The notes beneath the pieces are model-generated. The model ran no database searches. It was not told the origin of the DNA and worked only from the letters and a program-made list of their open reading frames with translations. The position numbers were made by a program, and so were the translations under genes. DNA of 12,050 bases, taken from positions 1 to 12,050 of the forward strand of contig CAJPSU010000011.1 of the NCBI GenBank assembly GCA_905373345.1. Direction: 5' to 3'. Source of the DNA: Candidatus Saccharimonadota bacterium (GTDB lineage: Bacteria > Patescibacteriota > Saccharimonadia > Saccharimonadales > Saccharimonadaceae). This document shows positions 7,666 to 12,050 of the stretch, piece after piece; the stretch's first letter is position 1, and each line of letters begins with the position of its first letter.

Positions 7666-8280
7666 CTAGTTTAGGCTTTGCTTCTTCAGCATATCCAATT
7701 CCTCATGAATCCCCTCTTTGCCGAGTTCGCATGCATCACGATTAAATAACATCTTGATAGTAACAAAAATGACTTTTATATCACTGCGAAAAGATACATT
7801 ACGAACATACTCAAGGTCGTAATTTATTTTCTCATAAATGTTCAAGTTATTGCGGCCATACGCTTGAGCTAGACCGGTAATTCCTGGTCGAACGTCGTTG
7901 CGGTGGCGCTGCTTATCATTCATATGCTGATAATATGCTGGAATCCATGGGCGCGGACCGATAAATGACATGTCGCCGCGGATAACATTGATAAACTGCG
8001 GCAGCTCATCAAGCGAAGTTGCGCGGAGAATTTTACCGACTTTCGTCACTTTGTCGCCGCTTTTCATGTCGTTGACATCATTATCTTTTGCCATACTGCG
8101 AAACTTGCACATTGTAAACGTTTTGCCGTGCAATCCTGTTCGCTCTTGCCTGAAAAATACTGGACCGCGGCTTGTCAGTTTGACGATAATCGCCACAACG
8201 ATAAATAGCGGACTTGAAAGAAGCAATAGAAAACTCGCCCCGATAAAATCTAAGGCTCTTTTTATAAAACGTGCGTACAT
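7666..8280 (-). CDS. Initiating sugar-phosphate transferase (PglC/WbaP-C-terminal type)
   Basis: A 204-residue monotopic phosphoglycosyl transferase, the short form lacking the extra membrane domain of WbaP. It starts repeat-unit assembly by moving a sugar-1-phosphate from a UDP-sugar to polyprenyl phosphate. One N-terminal membrane helix (about residues 11-33) is followed by GPVFFRQERTGLHGKTF (39-55), KFRSM (59-63), the catalytic Asp-Glu pair D91-E92 in TSLDELPQFINVIRGDMSF, IGPRPW (107-112) and RPGITGLAQ (131-139). It follows the Wzz-like gene by 23 bases, with GGAGAGGG upstream of the ATG. Residues about 140-180 are encoded by an unusually AT-rich stretch (23% and 30% GC in two 60-base counts) inside a gene that is otherwise 43-55%. 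Donor sugar is not predictable. Confidence 0.93.
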   Translation of the reverse strand: MYARFIKRALDFIGASFLLLLSSPLFIVVAIIVKLTSRGPVFFRQERTGLHGKTFTMCKFRSMAKDNDVNDMKSGDKVTKVGKILRATSLDELPQFINVIRGDMSFIGPRPWIPAYYQHMNDKQRHRNDVRPGITGLAQAYGRNNLNIYEKINYDLEYVRNVSFRSDIKVIFVTIKMLFNRDACELGKEGIHEELDMLKKQSLN

Positions 8281-8303
8281 AATTAGATTATCCCTCTCCT
8301 GTT

Positions 8304-9041
8304 CTACTCTTTTTCGTACGCTCCACCGGTGTAAAAATGCGAAATCGTGGTGCAGCGAGTGTCTTCCTTTGCGGTATCAGTCTCCGGCTCGTCGTCCATT
8401 TGATCTTTTGGCTGCGCTGGCTCATTACTGCGCGGCTCGTCTGCTTTCGCTGCCTTTGGCTGCGAGTGGCGGTAATCGTAAACGAAGAATAGTCCGATGA
8501 TCGCGAGCATAAATCCAGCAGCGGTAGCGAGCCCGATTTGAATCGCCGGGCGCACGTTCGACGGCGATTTCGGCGTGCTGGCGGCATCGACCGTGTTGAT
8601 TTTGATGCTACTATTGCCGTACAGTTCTTTGGCTTCATTGCGGAATGATTCAATTGCGCTTTCAAGCAGCGCTTTGCTTTGCTTCGCGTCGGGCGTTTTG
8701 ATCGATACATTTATAATATCCGTGCTTTTCGTGCCCCGCGCCGTTACGTTTGATACGAGCGTATCGTAATCTTTATCGTACCCCTGGTCGGCGATGACCG
8801 TATCAAGCACGCGGCGCGATTTGAATAGCTCCACGTAGTTGTTCAGCGCCACTGATTCCTGGTTGCCCGACGCATGATCCGTCCCCACCAATAGCAGCGT
8901 CGCTTTGCTTTCGTATTGCGGCGTTTGAATGTAGTACGTATATGCGATACCGACGATTCCGCCGATCATGACGAAAATCGCTATCGTTAGCCATTTTTTA
9001 ATATAAAACCTCAATAGGTCGTACAGATTTATCTCTTCCAC
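8304..9041 (-). CDS. Wzz/CapA-like polysaccharide chain-length protein
   Basis: From the GTG at 9041 this is a 245-residue polysaccharide co-polymerase. Numbering from that start, it has a cytoplasmic INLYDLLRFYIKKWL lead, membrane helix 1 (about 16-38), an extracytoplasmic domain beginning TPQYESKATLLL, the Pro-rich STPKSPSNVRP before helix 2 (about 166-188), and a charged cytoplasmic tail rich in Pro, Glu, Asp and Lys. This is the Wzz/CpsC/YwqC layout; it should modulate the length of the Wzy product. There is no Walker-type kinase domain and no CpsD-like gene in the window, and the tail lacks a tyrosine cluster. A GTG at 9047 is in frame, but AAAGGAA abuts it directly and sits 7 bases before the 9041 GTG, so the latter is preferred. 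First gene of the operon. Confidence 0.88.
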   Translation of the reverse strand: MEEINLYDLLRFYIKKWLTIAIFVMIGGIVGIAYTYYIQTPQYESKATLLLVGTDHASGNQESVALNNYVELFKSRRVLDTVIADQGYDKDYDTLVSNVTARGTKSTDIINVSIKTPDAKQSKALLESAIESFRNEAKELYGNSSIKINTVDAASTPKSPSNVRPAIQIGLATAAGFMLAIIGLFFVYDYRHSQPKAAKADEPRSNEPAQPKDQMDDEPETDTAKEDTRCTTISHFYTGGAYEKE

Positions 9042-9047
9042 GGTCAC

Positions 9048-9054
9048 TTCCTTT
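9048..9054 (-). promoter_or_regulatory. Ribosome binding site deciding the Wzz-like start
   Basis: AAAGGAA on the minus strand touches the GTG at 9047 with no spacing but lies 7 bases before the in-frame GTG at 9041. Normal Shine-Dalgarno geometry therefore selects 9041, shortening the protein by two residues. Confidence 0.65.
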
Positions 9055-9070
9055 TGTATTACTCTTTTTC

Positions 9071-9099
9071 ATTATATCACAATACATATGTTTTGTAAA
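9071..9099 (-). promoter_or_regulatory. Sigma70-type promoter of the polysaccharide operon
   Basis: On the minus strand TTTACA (9094-9099) and a perfect TATAAT (9071-9076) are separated by 17 bases, close to the bacterial housekeeping consensus. Transcription would start near 9064, leaving a leader of about 20-25 bases that contains the AAAGGAA ribosome site of the Wzz-like gene. With no other strong promoter or terminator noticed before 763, it probably drives all seven genes. Confidence 0.8.
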
Positions 9100-9137
9100 T
9101 ATCCAGGCTCATTATTCTGCCAAATCGTCAAAGCTTA

Positions 9138-9167
9138 TTGAAAATGTCCTGCCGTTAGTGCTACTAT
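9138..9167 (+). promoter_or_regulatory. Promoter of the LysM-like protein gene
   Basis: TTGAAA (9138-9143) and TACTAT (9162-9167) are 18 bases apart, facing away from the polysaccharide promoter about 40 bases to the left. Between it and the ribosome site (AAGGAAA, 9204-9210) lies an imperfect palindrome: ACTTACTTTTA (9174-9184) and AAAAAGTTAGT (9186-9196) pair at 9 of 11 positions. This might be an operator or chance in an AT-rich leader. Confidence 0.6.
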
Positions 9168-9214
9168 GAAACTACTTACTTTTATAAAAAGTTAGTGGGG
9201 TATAAGGAAAAACG

Positions 9215-10270
9215 ATGCGGAAGTTTCGATTGAATCAGCGTCGGGTGGCTATAATATGCGCTGTCATATTGGTGGGATTATCAACGGTAACGGTGTTGCG
9301 CCAGAAAGGCGTGTTGTTCAGTGCCGGGCAAAACGGTAGCGCCAACGCGCATGCCGAGCCGGCAAAGAAGCGCGCTACTACTGAGCCGCAGCCGAAGAAA
9401 AAAGTAGAGTCAGCTACCGGTAAAACGCAAAATTCGCCTGTACTGCAAGCGAAACCAGAAACGTCTGTTGCGCCAGCAAGCGAGAAGAAAGCAAGCGAAC
9501 CGCAACCGGAGCAGCCTAAGCAAGCAGCAGAAACAAAGCAGTCAACCGCAAATACAACCGCGCCAGCAGCCAAACAAACGCAAACAGCGCAAGCGGATAA
9601 TAAAAAACCGGCAGAAAAGACGACCGATACGAACGCAGCCAAAAAAACAGGCGACACGTTTGCGTACACAGCGAGCGCAGGTAGTTCGTATACGCTATTT
9701 GCGCGTGAAGCGGTCTCGTCTGTCGTTGCCAATCAGCAACTTCAGGTTAGCACCGCGCAGACGCTGCAAGCCGAGGTAGAGTTGACAAATAATGCCGGAT
9801 CGCCTCTATTAGATGTCGGACAGGCTGTCACGATTTCTCGCGCAGATGTTATCGCAGCACTACAGCATGCCGGTGTGAAAATAGACGCGCAAAATGCTAG
9901 CACAACTTCGGTGGCACAATCGCGTGAATCTGACAAGTCTAGGGAAAATAATGCACCAGCAAAAAGCACGCAACAAACACAAGTTACAACAGCGAGTGCT
10001 GATTATAGCGCAACCGCGAACCTTGGCGACTCGTACACATTTCACGCTCGTACCGCTATCGCAAAATATCTACAGGCAAACAAGCAGGCGTTATCGCCCG
10101 AGCAACGCGCCGCTGCTGAATCGTATATAGTTAGCGCAGCTGGTGCACCGTCGCTTGAGGTCGGACAAACCGTTGTAATTAACTTAAAGACCATTGCGGA
10201 TGCTGTTGCCCGAGCGAGCTCGCTCTCTGCAAGCGAGCAGGCGGCATGGAGCCAGTGGGCGACACCGTAG
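9215..10270 (+). CDS. Membrane-anchored protein with two LysM-like domains
   Basis: A 351-residue protein with a basic start (MRKFRLNQRR) and one hydrophobic segment at about 11-28, so probably anchored with its C-terminus outside. Residues about 40-147 form a low-complexity Ala/Lys/Pro/Gln/Thr linker of the wall-spanning kind. Two related domains follow: about 148-219 and 262-334. Each has a (G)xSYTxxAR start (GSSYTLFAREAV; GDSYTFHARTAI) and ends AGxPxLxVGQxVxI. This recalls LysM (a GDxxxxIA start and a GQxLxIP end), but with a longer middle, so it could bind peptidoglycan or another glycan; that is inference. A second disordered linker (about 221-261) joins them. AAGGAAA sits a few bases before the ATG. 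It is transcribed alone, divergently from the polysaccharide genes. Exact function not recognised. Confidence 0.82.
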   Translation: MRKFRLNQRRVAIICAVILVGLSTVTVLRQKGVLFSAGQNGSANAHAEPAKKRATTEPQPKKKVESATGKTQNSPVLQAKPETSVAPASEKKASEPQPEQPKQAAETKQSTANTTAPAAKQTQTAQADNKKPAEKTTDTNAAKKTGDTFAYTASAGSSYTLFAREAVSSVVANQQLQVSTAQTLQAEVELTNNAGSPLLDVGQAVTISRADVIAALQHAGVKIDAQNASTTSVAQSRESDKSRENNAPAKSTQQTQVTTASADYSATANLGDSYTFHARTAIAKYLQANKQALSPEQRAAAESYIVSAAGAPSLEVGQTVVINLKTIADAVARASSLSASEQAAWSQWATP

Positions 10271-10348
10271 AGCACGCCATCATTTGTCTACTCAAAGACA
10301 TATTCACGCTAATCTGCTCCGCCTGATAATAAGGGTATCTACGCCTTT

Positions 10349-11101
10349 TCAATCTGTAACGCCAAAATCGCGCAATTGCTGCGCCGCTGCGACGTCGTAA
10401 TCGGCGATTCTCGTCCGTCGTAGTTTCTGGCAATATGCACCCGTCCCGAGTGCTGCGCCAATGTCGACCGCTAGACTGCGAATATACGTGCCGCTTGACA
10501 CGTGCGCGCGAATTACAAGCTCCGGGTAGTTGTACGACAATAGCTCAAGCGCGTAGATCTGCACGGTTCGTTCGGGAATTTCGACCTCCTTGCCATCGCG
10601 GGCAAGTTTGTAGGCTCGCTGGCCGTTAACTTTGATCGCGCTAAAAATCGGCGGGCGCTGCTTGATTTCGCCGGTAAATTGCGCGAGCACTGCCTGAACC
10701 TGTGTAAGAGGCGGCGCGGCGGGTCTTTTGGCGGAGCAGTCTGAGGTCTGAGTAGACTCATCCGTCCGGCGTGCAGCTGTTTTAGAGGAAACTTCGCCTG
10801 CACCGCCTATAGTACCATCATACGCCGAAATCTCTCCTTCTGGATCGCCTGTTGTGCTTGTTTGTCCAAGCCTTATTGTCGCTTCGTACACTTTATCAAG
10901 TTTCGTATAGCGCATAGCGTCTTTGCACGCCCTACCCGTCACGATAATCATCAAACCTGTCGCAAACGGATCGAGCGTGCCTGTGTGCCCGACTTTTACC
11001 TTTTTGCCCGCCCGCGCCGACAACACCCGTCGCAAGCGCGCTACCACGCCAAAGCTTGTCATACCAGCTGGTTTGTCGATCAAGATGATACTGTCGTTCA
11101 T
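10349..11101 (-). CDS. truB: tRNA pseudouridine(55) synthase TruB
   Basis: A 250-residue enzyme that isomerises U55 in the T-loop of tRNAs. Landmarks: ILIDKPAGMTSF (residues 6-17), VGHTGTLDPFATGL (37-50) with catalytic Asp D44, KVYEATIRLGQTSTTGDPEGE (70-90), RPPIFSAIKVNGQRAYKLAR (149-168), and SSGTYIRSLAVDIG (202-215). The protein ends at LRDFGVTD soon after the catalytic domain, so the C-terminal PUA-like domain of E. coli-type TruB is absent. Between about residues 96 and 130 there is a polar insertion (GGAGEVSSKTAARRTDESTQ and onward) longer than the equivalent loop in E. coli TruB. The start is fixed by the motif, although the ribosome site is weak. It ends 78 bases from the convergent LysM-like gene, with no clear terminator between them. 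Confidence 0.96.
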   Translation of the reverse strand: MNDSIILIDKPAGMTSFGVVARLRRVLSARAGKKVKVGHTGTLDPFATGLMIIVTGRACKDAMRYTKLDKVYEATIRLGQTSTTGDPEGEISAYDGTIGGAGEVSSKTAARRTDESTQTSDCSAKRPAAPPLTQVQAVLAQFTGEIKQRPPIFSAIKVNGQRAYKLARDGKEVEIPERTVQIYALELLSYNYPELVIRAHVSSGTYIRSLAVDIGAALGTGAYCQKLRRTRIADYDVAAAQQLRDFGVTD

Positions 11102-11107
11102 GCTACC

Positions 11108-11134
11108 AGTATACTATAGTTGCTATATTGTAAA
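11108..11134 (-). promoter_or_regulatory. Possible truB promoter giving a leaderless transcript
   Basis: On the minus strand TATACT (11108-11113) lies only 6 bases before the truB ATG. TTTACA (11129-11134) is 15 bases further upstream, shorter than ideal. If used, the mRNA would begin at or near the start codon, which would fit the absence of a good Shine-Dalgarno sequence. Weak evidence. Confidence 0.35.
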
Positions 11135-11147
11135 AATATGATACGAT
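11120..11147 (+). promoter_or_regulatory. Possible promoter of the small membrane protein gene
   Basis: TTGCTA (11120-11125) and TACGAT (11142-11147) are 16 bases apart on the plus strand. The pair overlaps the possible truB promoter back to back, and includes a short perfect palindrome, TATAG-TTG-CTATA (11115-11127). Moderate match only. Confidence 0.4.
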
Positions 11148-11173
11148 AGGCTTGTTCCTTAACAACTATCTTT

Positions 11174-11181
11174 GAGAGGAG
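11174..11181 (+). promoter_or_regulatory. Ribosome binding site selecting ATG 11190
   Basis: GAGAGGAG ends 8 bases before the ATG at 11190. A TTG at 11172 is in frame upstream but would overlap this site, so ATG 11190 is the better start. Confidence 0.75.
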
Positions 11182-11189
11182 TGCGTCAC

Positions 11190-11819
11190 ATGGCGCCCGT
11201 GGTCATTGCTATCATCATTACCATTGTTACTTTCACGATTATTATCGTGATGTGGGTGGTGACGTTTAAGACTTTTAAGCGAGCGTCGAAGATTATGCTT
11301 GCTATTTGGCTCACTATTGCTAGCACAGCATTGTATGGCTGCGCTAACATTGCTTCTTTGCGGCTAACTGCGCCGACCGTGGCGCAGTCGCTGGCGGCAT
11401 CGGGTATCGAGCCCAGACAGAGTTATCCTCTGTCCGTCGGGGCTGGCCGCGACGATGGCCAGGCAATTTGGGCAACTCTTGACCCGTCGACGTATGACGG
11501 GCACGCTGTGAAGATGAGTCTTCACGTGCGTTCTTCGTCTCGTCAGGGCGGCGATACCCTTACCTGCACTATTCCAGTGCAGAGCAGGGAAATTGACCGC
11601 GACCGCGACATTTCACCTGACGCTTCATCGGTTACGTTCTTAATCTATAAGAACGCCCCGAGCGGGGTTAAGGTACGTCGATTTGCCGGCGTACTCTATG
11701 ATGAGGCAATGGGGTATGGCGGTTGCGTCGGATTGACGCTCGCCGTCACTGGACCGGACGTTACTCCGGTTATTACGCTGAGCGAACAAGATCGCGCTCA
11801 GCTTGAAGGTAGGCGTTAG
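11190..11819 (+). CDS. Hypothetical small membrane or lipoprotein-like protein
   Basis: Not recognised. From ATG 11190 it has 209 residues. A strongly hydrophobic segment at about 3-26 (IAIIITIVTFTIIIVMWVV) is followed by a basic stretch (KTFKRASK) and a second hydrophobic segment at about 36-50 that ends LYGC with Cys51. The second part looks like a lipoprotein signal (basic, hydrophobic, Cys), but Tyr at -2 is unusual and the preceding helix is odd, so either a lipidated or a two-helix membrane protein is possible. The rest (52-209) is soluble, probably beta-rich, with SYPLSVGAGRDDGQAIWATL and two further cysteines (126, 179) that could pair outside the cell. It stands alone between truB (divergent) and a hairpin terminator. 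Confidence 0.72.
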   Translation: MAPVVIAIIITIVTFTIIIVMWVVTFKTFKRASKIMLAIWLTIASTALYGCANIASLRLTAPTVAQSLAASGIEPRQSYPLSVGAGRDDGQAIWATLDPSTYDGHAVKMSLHVRSSSRQGGDTLTCTIPVQSREIDRDRDISPDASSVTFLIYKNAPSGVKVRRFAGVLYDEAMGYGGCVGLTLAVTGPDVTPVITLSEQDRAQLEGRR

Positions 11820-11840
11820 TCCTAATCTCCTCCTCTCGTT

Positions 11841-11878
11841 AAGGAATCCCGCCACAACCAGTGGCGGGGATTTTCCTT
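11841..11878 (+). terminator. Rho-independent-type hairpin between convergent genes
   Basis: A perfect 8-bp GC-rich stem, CCCGCCAC (11848-11855) with GTGGCGGG (11861-11868), encloses a 5-base loop and is followed by GATTTTCCTTTA. The outer AAGGAA (11841-11846) can pair with TTCCTT (11873-11878), extending the stem around a small asymmetry. It lies 22 bases after the stop at 11819 and before the 3' end of the minus-strand gene at 11895, so it probably ends transcription for both, better for the plus strand. Confidence 0.85.
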
Positions 11879-11894
11879 TAAGTATATTTATCCT

Positions 11895-12050
11895 TTATTG
11901 CCCAGGAATCCGGAACTGCGCTGGATCGGCAGACGCCGGTGCTGCTGCCGCCTGCACTGCTTGCTGCGGAAGCGGCGGCAACGCAGTCTCAAGCGTGTCT
12001 GGCACGGCGGCGCCAGACGTGCTATCGTTCGTTGACGGCATCGGTGGCAA
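11895..12050 (-). CDS. C-terminal Pro/Ala-rich tail of an unrecognised protein (partial)
   Basis: An open minus-strand frame runs from the right edge for 51 residues to TAA at 11895-11897. The visible part reads LPPMPSTNDSTSGAAVPDTL, continues through a run of Leu-Pro-Pro, Gln and Ala (QQAVQAAAAPASADPAQ) and stops at FRIPGQ. No domain is visible; the composition indicates a disordered tail. GC-rich codons (GCG, CCG, GGC) match the native background. It faces the hairpin terminator convergently. The short aromatic/basic end after a flexible linker could be a docking peptide, but that is a guess. Reality as a coding tail is supported by frame-specific composition and a terminator just past the stop. 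Confidence 0.68.
   Translation of the reverse strand: MPPMPSTNDSTSGAAVPDTLETALPPLPQQAVQAAAAPASADPAQFRIPGQ

Noticed and set aside
7970..8500. Open plus-strand frame of 176 residues
   Set aside because: It spans the opposite strand of two well-supported genes (sugar transferase and Wzz-like) and has no recognisable motif.
8288..8710. Alternative minus-strand frame overlapping the Wzz-like tail
   Set aside because: It is Arg/Ser-rich with no domain, and the Wzz frame runs intact through both membrane segments. A frameshift restoring a different tail was considered but has no support.
9045..9047. GTG at 9047 as start of the Wzz-like gene
   Set aside because: The ribosome site abuts it directly; GTG at 9041 has normal spacing.
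9235..9732. Open minus-strand frame of 165 residues, Ala/Cys/Val/Phe-rich
   Set aside because: It is the mirror of the Ala/Lys/Gln-rich linker of the LysM-like protein; the odd cysteine content comes from reading the opposite strand.
10271..10348. Possible terminator between the LysM-like gene and truB
   Set aside because: Only a 4-bp GTCT/AGAC pairing is visible; no T-run.
11172..11174. TTG at 11172 as start of the small membrane protein
   Set aside because: It would overlap the GAGAGGAG ribosome site that serves ATG 11190.

Overview
The window looks like bacterial chromosome using the standard code (TGA, TAA and TAG all end genes), with dense, overlapping genes. I infer, without proof, a member of the Patescibacteria/CPR, most likely Saccharibacteria (TM7). 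The hints are a short TruB with no PUA-type tail, an exported Ala/Lys/Gln-rich protein with paired LysM-like domains, a Pro/Ala-rich protein tail ending FRIPGQ, and very compact genes with few partners. No rRNA, tRNA, IS element or CRISPR array is visible.

Layout: (1) 1-606, minus strand: an ImmA/IrrE-type zinc metallopeptidase, running off the left edge, with a 66-bp-period in-frame duplication in its C-terminal tail. (2) 763-9041, minus strand: one cell-surface polysaccharide operon, read from right to left. Its order is Wzz-like chain-length protein, initiating sugar-phosphate transferase, a 713-residue double glycosyltransferase, Wzy-like polymerase, GT2 glycosyltransferase, polysaccharide pyruvyl transferase, Wzx-like flippase. 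Genes overlap by 1, 4 or 11 bases or are separated by 11-23 bases, and a near-consensus promoter lies just before the first gene. (3) 9215-10270, plus strand: a membrane-anchored protein with two LysM-like repeats, divergent from the operon and with its own promoter. (4) 10349-11101, minus strand: truB. (5) 11190-11819, plus strand: an unrecognised small membrane or lipoprotein-like protein, followed by a hairpin terminator. (6) 11895-12050, minus strand: the Pro/Ala-rich C-terminal tail of an unrecognised protein that continues beyond the right edge.

How the operon would work: the sugar transferase loads a sugar phosphate onto a polyprenyl-phosphate carrier, the double GT4 and the GT2 extend the repeat unit, the pyruvyl transferase adds an acidic ketal, the flippase turns the lipid-linked unit outward, the Wzy-like protein polymerises it and the Wzz-like protein sets chain length. 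This is a complete Wzx/Wzy-type pathway. No tyrosine kinase, phosphatase, wall-attachment ligase or sugar-nucleotide synthesis gene is present in the window.

The most interesting signal is compositional. About 4.9 kb in the middle of the operon (roughly 2190 to 7050) is much more AT-rich than its flanks. One edge falls at the flippase start codon and the other falls inside the double glycosyltransferase, near the boundary between the two Rossmann domains of its first half. This resembles serotype-type cassette exchange, in which conserved ends (wzz, sugar transferase, N-terminal glycosyltransferase domain; flippase) frame a replaceable centre, leaving a chimeric enzyme at the seam.
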